DNA of 64,000 bases from Psychrobacter sp. I-STPA10 (GTDB taxonomy: Bacteria > Pseudomonadota > Gammaproteobacteria > Pseudomonadales > Moraxellaceae). Positions within the stretch are counted from its first letter, which is position 1, and each line of letters opens with the position of its first letter. The notes beneath the pieces were generated by a model that searched no databases, was not told where the DNA came from, and saw only the letters and a program-made list of their open reading frames with translations. Of the stretch, positions 46,827 through 55,278 are shown piece by piece. The position numbers and the translations under genes are program-made. The stretch is from contig NZ_VFYU01000010.1 in assembly GCF_021012795.1 (NCBI RefSeq), positions 1-64,000 of the forward strand, in the 5' to 3' direction.

Positions 46827-48860
46827 TTATGGCTTATAGTCTTTGGCAGCTTTTAACGCTGCCATTTCACTATTAATAGTAGCAAGCAAAGGTTGAACAT
46901 TGCTTGTATTGGTCTTAGTCTGCCCCACTTTTTCTACGGCATTTTGCTGTTCTATCAGGGCTTCAGCCAAATGCTTTGCTTGCTGCAAAGACACTTGTGC
47001 TGCCTCAAAATTAGCTCGCCAACGCTCAGACTGACTGCGATAACGCAGCGCATTAATGGTTGCTATCTGTGCCAATTGATTATGAGCTGATTTATCCGCT
47101 TGCTTTGCCAATTGCTCATTTGCCATCTGCATACGTGCTAAGGCAGACAAATCATGCGGCTGACGTATAAGCAAAGGTTTCACTATTGCTTGCACTTGCT
47201 GTGCTTTACCATTATGTAACCACACATCTGCCAAATACAAACGTAAATCTCGCCGCTCAGGATATAACGCCTGCTGTACTTGCAATAACCGCTCGGCTTG
47301 TTGCCATTGCCCCTGATAACCCGCTACCTGAGCCTGTGTAATTGCAAACAGTGGTTGTATTGCTTGCCGCTCGCTAGCAGGTAACTGTGCTATCTGCTCA
47401 AACAAAGCTTGTGCTTCAGCATAGCGTCCATGCTGCCCATACCAATCCGCCAATGCCATCTTTGCACCCACACTTTGTTTGGCTGCACTGGTTAATGCAA
47501 CCTCACTGGTTTGCTGTGCTGCTAATCGCATACGCCACTGTAACAAGTCAAAACGATGTTGATGACGCTGAGCTTGGCTCAATGGCATGGGTGGATAGCT
47601 ATTAGCCCTCGTCTGTGCTTCACTTAAACGCTCTGAGCTAAGTGGGTGACTCATCACAAAGCTGGGTAAATAGCTTTTTTTGGTGGAGTTAAGCTGATTT
47701 TGCTGATTGAGTGTAGCAAAAAATCGTGGCATCGCTCTAGGATCATAGCCTGTTTGTGCCAATATCTGCATGCCTACCCGATCTGCCTCACGCTCATTGT
47801 CCCGACTAAATGCCATACGACTGTCCATTGCTGCCGTCTGGCTGCCCATCATGATTGCTGCCGCTGCATCACCATCGGCTGTAGAAGCTGCGATAGCAGC
47901 CAGCAAACCACCAACTTGTATCCACAATGCTTTTTTATTGGCTTCTTGGCTATGCTCATAATGACGCTGACTTAAGTGAGCAACCTCATGTGCCAACACA
48001 CTGGCAACCTCATCTAAACTATTAGCTGCCAATACGGTTCCAACATTGAGACCAATCACACCACCAGGAATCGCAAATGCATTAATTGAGGGATCATTAA
48101 TAATCACAAATGCCAAAGGTGCTTGGCTGCGGGCTTGTGCATTGATATCCCACACCACATTGCTCAGCTCTTCTTGTACCCATGCGTCATCAAGTAACGG
48201 AAGATGAGCATTGAGCTGTTGTAGCGACCATTGTCCTAAAGCAAGATGCTGGTATTGATCAACAAAACGGTCACCATCACTAAGCTCAGGTAGGTTTAGT
48301 GTAGCAGCAGATGCGCTATTTTGATGACTGCCTACATTTGAATAACTTGGTATGCTTAGAACAATAGAATCAGAGTAATTAGAATCCAATGGAGCAAAAA
48401 TGCTGCCATCAGCACGATTCACCACATATCTATTACCATGTGAAAACCGCGATGTGTTGGAAGTATAACCCATCTGCCCAAAGCTATTATTAGCAACACT
48501 GACACCCGTAGCATCTATATCATCTAAGTTAGAGTGCCTGTCCTCACTCTTAGCATTTGGGTTAAGCTTTGTGGCATTGGCATCTTTAACTTGATATTGA
48601 TCTGTTAATTTACGGTTATTTTCTGTTTGTCTAATTTTAATAGACTTATCAACACCATAAGAGCTATAAGATAGATTACTTGTGGCAGATAACGACTCTG
48701 CATAAGCTATAGAAGAACAAACAGCTAAAGATATGACACCCATTCTTGCAAAATAGCCAACTGTTTTTACAAAATGGCTTTGTTCACCTGTTTGTATGGT
48801 TGATATTGTATCATTGTCAATATATGACTGTGCTAACGTGGTTAAATAATTAGGTTTCAA
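46827..48860 (-). CDS. BepA-like M48 metalloprotease with TPR region and long N-terminal insert
   Basis: BepA/YfgC proteins are periplasmic zinc proteases and chaperones for outer-membrane assembly (LptD, BAM). The zinc motif HEVAH is at residues 291-295, followed by the third ligand in NEREADRVGM. The C-terminal 250 residues are Gln/Ala/Leu-rich TPR-like helices. I use TTG at 48860, which has AAGGAAA 5 bp upstream. A signal-like segment lies at about 37-54, and an ATG at 48743 is the alternative start. The Ser/Asn-rich stretch at 55-190 makes the protein (677 aa) much longer than E. coli BepA (487). Confidence 0.85.
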   Translation of the reverse strand: MKPNYLTTLAQSYIDNDTISTIQTGEQSHFVKTVGYFARMGVISLAVCSSIAYAESLSATSNLSYSSYGVDKSIKIRQTENNRKLTDQYQVKDANATKLNPNAKSEDRHSNLDDIDATGVSVANNSFGQMGYTSNTSRFSHGNRYVVNRADGSIFAPLDSNYSDSIVLSIPSYSNVGSHQNSASAATLNLPELSDGDRFVDQYQHLALGQWSLQQLNAHLPLLDDAWVQEELSNVVWDINAQARSQAPLAFVIINDPSINAFAIPGGVIGLNVGTVLAANSLDEVASVLAHEVAHLSQRHYEHSQEANKKALWIQVGGLLAAIAASTADGDAAAAIMMGSQTAAMDSRMAFSRDNEREADRVGMQILAQTGYDPRAMPRFFATLNQQNQLNSTKKSYLPSFVMSHPLSSERLSEAQTRANSYPPMPLSQAQRHQHRFDLLQWRMRLAAQQTSEVALTSAAKQSVGAKMALADWYGQHGRYAEAQALFEQIAQLPASERQAIQPLFAITQAQVAGYQGQWQQAERLLQVQQALYPERRDLRLYLADVWLHNGKAQQVQAIVKPLLIRQPHDLSALARMQMANEQLAKQADKSAHNQLAQIATINALRYRSQSERWRANFEAAQVSLQQAKHLAEALIEQQNAVEKVGQTKTNTSNVQPLLATINSEMAALKAAKDYKP

Positions 48861-49045
48861 TCTATTTCCTTGCTATCTCCTTGCCTCATAGCCTATATTT
48901 ATAGAGTGCTTAGAGTAATTTAGAGTAATGATGCCATCATTGATTCAAGATAATTTTGTCTATATTTTTATCGCGGTTGATAACCCTGATAACTGTTATA
49001 ATAACGCCTATGCTTTGTTAAATCTTATCTGTGGTGTTAACTTTT

Positions 49046-49372
49046 ATGACTCAAATCAATTTCTCCTATCCTGAAGCTGCCAAACCATGGTTAGACGTAC
49101 TACCCACTGAAGTCATCACCAGTCTACCTACTACTAGCAATATCGCTCAGTTTATTGATGGACAGAATTTATCTTGTCCCATGCCATTACTTAAAACCAA
49201 AGTTGCGCTGCGTACTTTGGCTGATGGTGACATGCTTTATGTCATCGCCACTGATCCCAACTCACAAGCAGACATTACCGCTTTTTGTCATCAATCACAA
49301 CTAAGCTTACAGCAAGCAAGTACAGACAGTCATGGACTCAATGTATATCATTTTTTCATTACCAAAGCTTAA
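49046..49372 (+). CDS. TusA-family sulfur-carrier-like protein
   Basis: The 108-aa protein contains the SirA/TusA core: DGQNLSCPMPLLKTKVALRTLADGDMLYVIATDP, with the CPMP (CPxP) motif whose Cys carries persulfide sulfur. A 35-residue N-terminal part (MTQINFSYPEAAKPWLDVLP) precedes it, longer than E. coli TusA (81 aa). The start is ATG at 49046; an in-frame GTG at 49031 is possible, and neither has a good ribosome site. Whether it acts in tRNA thiolation or another sulfur transfer is not decidable. Confidence 0.85.
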   Translation: MTQINFSYPEAAKPWLDVLPTEVITSLPTTSNIAQFIDGQNLSCPMPLLKTKVALRTLADGDMLYVIATDPNSQADITAFCHQSQLSLQQASTDSHGLNVYHFFITKA

Positions 49373-49832
49373 TGACAGATATTTTTAGTGTGGATTTAAA
49401 GGAGTACTGAAATGCTGCTTTTTCCCAAGGCTCATTTATCGGTTTTATGCTACCTCATACCCCAAAAATACCTATTAATCCATACCGTACTTTGATTTAG
49501 CTTTTATAATGGTATTTATTGATAAAATCTGTTTGTTAAAATATATTTAAATTCAGTATATTACATAAACTGATAACAACCGTTACTAAAACCGTTAGCA
49601 ACTCACATAAGCTATCCTTTACAATAGATAATAACAACTGTTTTGTAAGATGCTCACATAACATCTTTCATCTACTGTCAATTATTGGATTCATCACCAA
49701 TATGACAATAACTATAAACTATCCACATTTTAATTTAGCAACTATTAACTGATAACGCATTCATAAATTGGCAATCAATGCTGATTTCATAACATTGACT
49801 CCTCAGCATTCATTTTAATAAAGGTTAACAAA
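49373..49832. other. Intergenic/leader region upstream of rpoH; nothing recognised
   Basis: This 460-bp AT-rich region precedes the heat-shock sigma gene and probably holds its promoters. No ORF or stable hairpin with a T-tract is evident. Confidence 0.4.
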
Positions 49833-51047
49833 ATGGCAACTTCTACCCCCTCTGCTTCGCGCTCAAAAGCTGCCTCATCAAGCAAAAAGTCGAAGTCAAA
49901 AACAACAAAAAAACAAGCAACTACAAAACAAGACACTCAAGCTCAAAAAAAAGGGAATCTCATAGATGATGCAGCTGATGTCACTGATGCCCAAATTGAA
50001 GACATAGTTGATGAAAATCTAGATGATGAAGATCTAGATAATGAAGATCTAGATGTCTTAGATAATGAAGACCTAGACTTAGATGATATAGAATTTTCTG
50101 AGCAACAAACTTTGGCACAACAACAGCAAGATGAGCCAACAGAATATGTCAGCCCAATGCCAAATACCAGTACCCGTGACTTAGTGCCAGCGATGCCGGT
50201 CAATTTGACTGCACCGGGTGTCAACTTAGGTGCTTATATCAATAGTGTGCATCAAATACCTATCTTGACCACAGAGCAAGAACAAGAACTTGCGCATCGC
50301 TATTATGATGATGGTGATATTGAAGCAGCTCGGCTATTGGTGATGTCACATTTGCGCTTTGTTATTCACATTGCCCGTAGCTATTCTGGCTATGGTCTAC
50401 CCCAAGCGGATCTCATTCAAGAAGGCAATCTTGGTCTGATGAAAGCAGTCAAACGCTTTGATCCCAATAAAGGCGTACGTTTGGTATCCTTTGCTGTACA
50501 CTGGATTAAAGCAGAAATTCATGAATTTGTGATTCGTAACTGGCGTATTGTCAAAGTGGCAACCACCAAAGCACATCGTAAATTATTTTTTAATTTACGT
50601 AGCCTCAAAAAAACCAACAATCAGCTTACCCTAGAAGAAGCAGATGCCATTGCCAAAGACTTAAACGTCTCTCGTAAACAAGTACTAGAAATGGAATCTC
50701 GTCTCACCTCATACGATGCGTCCTTTGAAGCGCAAACAAGTGATGATGACGAAGGACGTTATGCACCACAGTTATTTTTGGAAGATGACGTTGATCCTGC
50801 CGAGATGGTCGAAGAAGCAGACTGGGAAGAAAACAACTCTCAAGCACTGATGATAGCGATGGACACCTTAGATGAACGCTCAAGAGACATTGTCGAACAA
50901 CGCTGGTTATCTGAGCAAAAATCTACCTTACATGAGTTGGCAGCCGTCTATAATATCTCTGCTGAGCGAGTACGACAAATCGAAAAAAATGCCATGGATA
51001 AAATTCGTGAAGCCATGACCATTGATAGCGTCATCATGCCAGATTAA
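49833..51047 (+). CDS. rpoH: RNA polymerase sigma factor RpoH (sigma-32) with acidic N-terminal extension
   Basis: This heat-shock sigma factor is 404 aa. Residues from about 130 onward align end to end with E. coli RpoH (284 aa): NLGAYINSVHQIPIL, region 2 SHLRFVIHIARSYSGYGLPQ, VRLVSFAVHWIKAEIHEFV, the RpoH box AHRKLFFNLR, and region 4 ISAERVRQIEKNAMDKIREA. Residues 1-115 are extra: a Ser/Lys-rich start, then Asp/Glu-rich repeats (DEDLDNEDLD and similar). AAAGG precedes the ATG. The extension may affect stability or chaperone control; that is inference. Confidence 0.95.
   Translation: MATSTPSASRSKAASSSKKSKSKTTKKQATTKQDTQAQKKGNLIDDAADVTDAQIEDIVDENLDDEDLDNEDLDVLDNEDLDLDDIEFSEQQTLAQQQQDEPTEYVSPMPNTSTRDLVPAMPVNLTAPGVNLGAYINSVHQIPILTTEQEQELAHRYYDDGDIEAARLLVMSHLRFVIHIARSYSGYGLPQADLIQEGNLGLMKAVKRFDPNKGVRLVSFAVHWIKAEIHEFVIRNWRIVKVATTKAHRKLFFNLRSLKKTNNQLTLEEADAIAKDLNVSRKQVLEMESRLTSYDASFEAQTSDDDEGRYAPQLFLEDDVDPAEMVEEADWEENNSQALMIAMDTLDERSRDIVEQRWLSEQKSTLHELAAVYNISAERVRQIEKNAMDKIREAMTIDSVIMPD
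50010..50092 (+). repeat. In-frame minisatellite-like repeats in rpoH
   Basis: Imperfect units such as GATGAAGATCTAGAT and AATGAAGATCTAGAT/C recur here and encode the NEDLD/DEDLD acidic repeats near residues 60-86 of RpoH. Unit spacing is a multiple of 3, so copy changes would keep the frame. Confidence 0.7.
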
Positions 51048-51114
51048 AGCGACTTTATTTTAACCCGCTTATCTTTTGTATAGTATGATGAGAGGGTGTT
51101 AAAGAGGATTTTTT

Positions 51115-51477
51115 ATGAATTGGTTAGCTGTTGCGGCTGTCAATATGGCAGCCGCTGTCGGACTTGGTGCGTTTGGTGCACATGCCATTAAGGCTCGGGC
51201 AAGCATTGAACAACTTGGCTGGTGGCAAACTGGCACTCAATATTTCTTTTATCATGCACTTGGCTTACTATTTATCGCTATCTTAATCCGCCTTGGCTAT
51301 AGCACCCAAACTCCTGCATGGCTCATTCAAGCAGGTATCATCATATTTTGTGGCAGCTTATATTTAATGGCACTAGGCGCACCACGCTGGTTTGGAGCGA
51401 TTACACCCATTGGTGGTACGCTGATGATCATTGGCTGGCTATGGCTGGCTTATATTGCTATTCGTCAGAGTAGTTAA
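51115..51477 (+). CDS. DUF423 family small membrane protein
   Basis: The 120-aa protein has four hydrophobic segments and the DUF423 (YgdD-like) hallmarks GLGAFGAHAIKAR near the start, WWQTGTQYFFYHALGLL, and FCGSLYLMALGAPRWFGAITPIGGTLMIIGW. The function is unknown. AAAGAGGAT lies upstream of the ATG. It is 67 bp after rpoH and 59 bp before thiS on the same strand, so the three may share transcription. Confidence 0.88.
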   Translation: MNWLAVAAVNMAAAVGLGAFGAHAIKARASIEQLGWWQTGTQYFFYHALGLLFIAILIRLGYSTQTPAWLIQAGIIIFCGSLYLMALGAPRWFGAITPIGGTLMIIGWLWLAYIAIRQSS

Positions 51478-51536
51478 CTCACCAACCATTTATTTACTTA
51501 ACCTAAAAATACATAAAATAATATAGGACACACAAC

Positions 51537-51737
51537 ATGGCACAAGTCACCATTAATGGTAAAACCATGCAAACGACCCATCAAACGGTACAACTGTTGC
51601 TCAATGAACTCGGCTTAAGTCAAGGACGTTATGCTGTAGAAGTGAATAAAGAGCTGGTGCCTAAGTCTAATCTAGGACAGCTACGTATTAAAGATGGCAT
51701 GATCATCGAAGTTGTCAATGCCGTTGGTGGTGGCTAA
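51537..51737 (+). CDS. thiS: Thiamine biosynthesis sulfur carrier ThiS
   Basis: The 66-aa ubiquitin-like protein ends in AVGGG, giving the Gly-Gly C-terminus that is thiocarboxylated to donate sulfur for the thiazole of thiamine. Internal text such as VTINGKTMQT and AVEVNKELVPKSNLGQLRIKDGMIIEVV fits ThiS. AGGA precedes the ATG. thiG and thiF, its usual partners, are not next to it, and no TPP riboswitch is seen. Confidence 0.9.
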   Translation: MAQVTINGKTMQTTHQTVQLLLNELGLSQGRYAVEVNKELVPKSNLGQLRIKDGMIIEVVNAVGGG

Positions 51738-51741
51738 AAAC

Positions 51742-51778
51742 AAAAACCCTGATTGATTACAATCAGGGTTTTTTTTAG
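51742..51778 (+). terminator. Rho-independent terminator of thiS
   Basis: Arms AAAAACCCTGATT (51742-51754) and AATCAGGGTTTTT (51761-51773) form a perfect 13-bp stem with a T-run, just past the thiS stop and ahead of convergent hpf. Confidence 0.93.
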
Positions 51779-51824
51779 TGTCAGTTTTAATGTTAGCGTC
51801 ATTTATTATAAATATTACCAAACT

Positions 51825-52211
51825 TTAAGCGACTTCATCTTCACTATCATTATCACTGACCATAGAGTTAATGATATCTCGCTTAGAAGCACGATTCATC
51901 TTATCTTGGCGAGTTTTATATTTACGCACTTGTCGATCCAGTTTTTCTGCCATCTCGTTAATGGCTCGATACATATCATCATCACAAGCTTGTACAAACA
52001 TCTCTTGTCCCGCCACACGTAACAAAGCTTCAGCTTTGTGACTTTTTTGTCCTGCATGTTTACTCGGGTTATGGTGATTATCTAAAGATAAAAGCACTTT
52101 AATACTTTGTATCTGGTCAAGATGACGTTCTACTTTTGCAAGTTTATCCATCACAGTTTGCTGCATCGCGTCAGTAATGCTGATATGGTGACCACTAATA
52201 GAAATGTTCAT
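51825..52211 (-). CDS. hpf: Ribosome hibernation promoting factor, short/long-intermediate form
   Basis: The 128-aa protein binds the decoding region of the ribosome in stationary phase. It opens MNISISGHHISITDAMQQTVMDKLAKVERH and has the basic EKLDRQVRKYKTRQDK segment typical of HPF. A C-terminal tail of about 20 residues, acidic at its end (SDNDSEDEVA), makes it longer than E. coli HPF (95 aa) without a long-form dimerisation domain. AAGGAAA precedes the ATG. It lies downstream of rpoN on the same strand, the usual neighbour, but 394 bp away. Confidence 0.9.
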   Translation of the reverse strand: MNISISGHHISITDAMQQTVMDKLAKVERHLDQIQSIKVLLSLDNHHNPSKHAGQKSHKAEALLRVAGQEMFVQACDDDMYRAINEMAEKLDRQVRKYKTRQDKMNRASKRDIINSMVSDNDSEDEVA

Positions 52212-52605
52212 ACACTGTTTTCCTTATTCTTCTGTGACATTCAAAATGTCAAGATCGACAGTTAACTAAGAGAAACGCTTGTTTGTTATGATACCGCTAA
52301 TATATCTGTTCTCTTAGAGCATCTCATTCATACTTAGCAATCATTACTTATTTATTTTTTCCTTTATGAATATAAGAGGATTTATGAATATAAGAGGATT
52401 GATTGAGAAGTCTCAATAAAATATGAATGAGCCTTTAATTTGTCATGAAACTGCAAAAGAATCAAGTATTAATTATGTAACAAAACCTTTTTTTTACATA
52501 TTAATTTTATATAATCGTCAAATTTTATTTTTAAATCCCTGATATTTATTGTCTTTTCAATTATCTTGTAAACTAGCACCCTTAGATTAATCCAATGCCC
52601 TAATG
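52212..52605. other. Gap between rpoN and hpf; contains an 18-bp tandem duplication
   Basis: This is an unusually long gap for the rpoN-hpf pair. TTTATGAATATAAGAGGA occurs twice in immediate tandem (52363-52380, 52381-52398). On the plus strand a 17-codon frame starts in the first unit; I do not call it as a gene. No hairpin terminator for rpoN was seen. Confidence 0.5.
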
Positions 52606-54162
52606 CTAAAATTTCTGTTTGCGCTGAGTGGAAGAACCAATATTCATGGCTTCACGATATTTGGCAACGGTACGTCGAGCAATATCAATTCCATCTTGTT
52701 GTAACTGTTTTTGAATGGCGCTATCGGATAAAGGCTTTTTAGGATTTTCAGCGGCAATCATCTGTTTGATCATCTCACTAATTGCGGTAGAGGACACTTC
52801 TCCATCATCACTACCAACATGTGAAGAAAAAAAGTACTTTAGTGAAAATAAACCTTGAGGGGTTAAGATATTTTTACTGGTGGTTAAGCGAGACACGGTA
52901 GACTCATGTAAGTCCACTTCTTCTGCCACGTCTTTTAAGATTAAAGGCTGCATTGCCATTGCCCCATGTTGCAAAAACGCCTGCTGACGTTTCACAATAC
53001 AAGTGGCAACTTTAAGTAGGTTTTGATTACGCTCTTCAATACTACGGATAAATAAACGTGCGTCGGTGAGGTTGTCACGCAAATAGACATTATCAGGGCT
53101 ATCATCTCCACGTTTGATAAGATTGGCATAAGTTTGATTGACTCGTAGCTTAGGCAAAGTATCAGGATTCAACCTTACTTGCCAGCTACTTAGCTGCCCT
53201 GTCATCTCATCCATAATCGCATTAACCAGCACATCAGGTACATCATAGCTTTCGGGTTCATTACCATAGGTAGGTTGCGCACTGGTAAAAGCCAGACCAG
53301 GTGCAGGATTTAACGTGCGAATCAATGCTAAAATATCGCCAACTTCATCTATTTTAACCCCCGTTTGTTGTACCAATGCTTTGATATTATTACTGACTAA
53401 GTATTCATGTACTCTTAATAACTCAATAGCAACATCACGATAAGGGGTACTGTCTGGCAGTTTACGTAGCTGTATTTGTAGACATTCTGCAAGGTCTCGA
53501 GCCCCCACCCCCAAAGGTTCACAAGACTGGATAATATGCAGCACCATCTCGATCTGATCGAGGTCAACTTTATCTTCCCATTGATAAAAACTTGCCATAG
53601 TATTGAGTGTCTGCTCAAGCTCCGTTAATTCCAGTCGTATAAATCCTGACTCGTCCATGGACTCAACCAAATAATCGGCAATCAACATGTCAATTTCAGA
53701 TAAATGTTTAAAATTTAATTGCCAACGCACATGGTCTTGTAAATTGACACTGGTTGCACCGTGATAATCATCCATATCTTGTACATCAGGGCTTGCCAGT
53801 GCCGTTGGACCGTGTGTATAGACATCGTCCCAATCACTGTCAACTTCTAGTTCACCAATACTGTCTTGAGTTATCTTATCCACACTGTCGGCAACATGCT
53901 CACCAATCGCTGCGTCATCATGATTACCATCACCTGAAAAATCAGTGACTGCCTCCGACTCTGCCAAATCGTCTAGATGCTCAGCATCATCAAGCACATC
54001 TTCTTCAATACGCTCTAATAATGGGTTATTATCTAGTTTGATTTGCACCTCTTGCGCCAGCTCAAGGCTAGATAGTTGCAACAGTTTAATGGCTTGCTGC
54101 ATTTGTGGTGTTAGCTTTTGAGAGGTGCTTAAATTGGTCGATAAACCGAAAGAGATACTCAT
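52606..54162 (-). CDS. rpoN: RNA polymerase sigma-54 factor
   Basis: The 518-aa product has region I (LTPQMQQAIKLLQLSSLELAQEVQ, residues about 18-41), which contacts activators. An acidic region II follows (EDVLDDAEHLDDLAESEA and on to about 130), then the core-binding domain, the -12 HTH region (LKDVAEEVDLHESTVSRLT) and the RpoN box ARRTVAKYREAMNIGSS near the C-terminus. It is transcribed away from the nitrilase gene and upstream of hpf. Length is slightly above E. coli (477), owing to the acidic region. Confidence 0.96.
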   Translation of the reverse strand: MSISFGLSTNLSTSQKLTPQMQQAIKLLQLSSLELAQEVQIKLDNNPLLERIEEDVLDDAEHLDDLAESEAVTDFSGDGNHDDAAIGEHVADSVDKITQDSIGELEVDSDWDDVYTHGPTALASPDVQDMDDYHGATSVNLQDHVRWQLNFKHLSEIDMLIADYLVESMDESGFIRLELTELEQTLNTMASFYQWEDKVDLDQIEMVLHIIQSCEPLGVGARDLAECLQIQLRKLPDSTPYRDVAIELLRVHEYLVSNNIKALVQQTGVKIDEVGDILALIRTLNPAPGLAFTSAQPTYGNEPESYDVPDVLVNAIMDEMTGQLSSWQVRLNPDTLPKLRVNQTYANLIKRGDDSPDNVYLRDNLTDARLFIRSIEERNQNLLKVATCIVKRQQAFLQHGAMAMQPLILKDVAEEVDLHESTVSRLTTSKNILTPQGLFSLKYFFSSHVGSDDGEVSSTAISEMIKQMIAAENPKKPLSDSAIQKQLQQDGIDIARRTVAKYREAMNIGSSTQRKQKF

Positions 54163-54344
54163 AGTTAAGAGAACACTTGTAAAATAAGATTAGAGTAACA
54201 AACTTTTTGCATATTTTAAATATCCTCTAAATAGCAGCATAAAAGCTGCAAGTAAATAAATAATATTGTTTATTTTATTATTCAACTAATGTATACATTC
54301 TTACTTATATTTTTAGCAAACACAAACCATCAGAGAGTCCGTTT

Positions 54345-55247
54345 ATGCATCCAACTCATTTACCTATTATTGCCTGTGTACAGTTAAACAGTCAATCAAA
54401 TATAGATACTAATTTGCACCACATACAACAAGCCATCGCAACTGCCAAACAACAAGGGGCTGATGTGGTGGTACTGCCCGAAAATGCATTATGTATGGGC
54501 AATCAGTTTGCCTTAGCAGAACAATTTGAGCATCGAGCACAGCAATTAGCAAACTTAGCCAGCCAATATCAGCTACACCTACTCGCTGGTACACTGCCTT
54601 GTCCGTATCGCCCTGATGGCAGCAGCATTGCTGATGGTCGTCTGCGTCAGTCTAGTTTATTATTTGCACCCGATGGTAAACAGATTGCCCGCTATGACAA
54701 GATTCACCTATTTTGTGCCACTGTTGATGACACACATGGCAGCTATAATGAGGCAAAAACCTTTGAGGCGGGTGAGACAACTGTGGTTGCTCGCTGTGAG
54801 ATAAAGCAGCAAGTCGTTAATATTGGCTTGATGGTCTGCTTTGATTTACGCTTTGCTGCCCTTGCGCAACAGCTTAGACATGCAGGAGCACAGATACTCA
54901 CTGCCCCTGCGGCTTTCACTTACAAAACGGGTGAAGCTCATTGGCGCACGCTGCTACAAGCTCGTGCATTAGATGCACAATGTATGGTCATTGGTGCAGC
55001 TCAAGGGGGCAGGCATATCTATCCAAACAAGAATGGCTTGGAGGACTCAAAGAATAAATATCGTGATACTTGGGGACATGCCAGCATTGCCAATGCCAAT
55101 GGTGAGATAATCGCTTGTTATGATGACAGTCAGCTCAATGGCAATGAACAAGATAGCTATGCGTTGATATATGCAAGCTTTGACAACGATATACAGCAGC
55201 AATGGCGAAAGAATATGCCTTTGTTTAATAGTCACCGTTTAGCATAA
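54345..55247 (+). CDS. Carbon-nitrogen hydrolase (nitrilase superfamily, Nit-like amidase)
   Basis: The 300-aa protein has the catalytic triad Glu46 (VVVLPENAL), Lys119 (RYDKIHLF) and Cys165 (LMVCFDLRF). This pattern is closest to the Nit/YbeM branch that hydrolyses deaminated glutathione, but the substrate is not proven. Residues 225-245 hold NKNGLEDSKNKYRDTWGHASI, with the conserved WGHS-like turn. It starts 180 bp from divergent rpoN and converges on xerC. Confidence 0.88.
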   Translation: MHPTHLPIIACVQLNSQSNIDTNLHHIQQAIATAKQQGADVVVLPENALCMGNQFALAEQFEHRAQQLANLASQYQLHLLAGTLPCPYRPDGSSIADGRLRQSSLLFAPDGKQIARYDKIHLFCATVDDTHGSYNEAKTFEAGETTVVARCEIKQQVVNIGLMVCFDLRFAALAQQLRHAGAQILTAPAAFTYKTGEAHWRTLLQARALDAQCMVIGAAQGGRHIYPNKNGLEDSKNKYRDTWGHASIANANGEIIACYDDSQLNGNEQDSYALIYASFDNDIQQQWRKNMPLFNSHRLA

Positions 55248-55278
55248 CCATCTACCTAATCATCACTAAATGCTAAAC

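Noticed and set aside
51478..51536. TPP riboswitch before thiS
   Set aside because: The gap is only 59 bp with no THI-box-like sequence.
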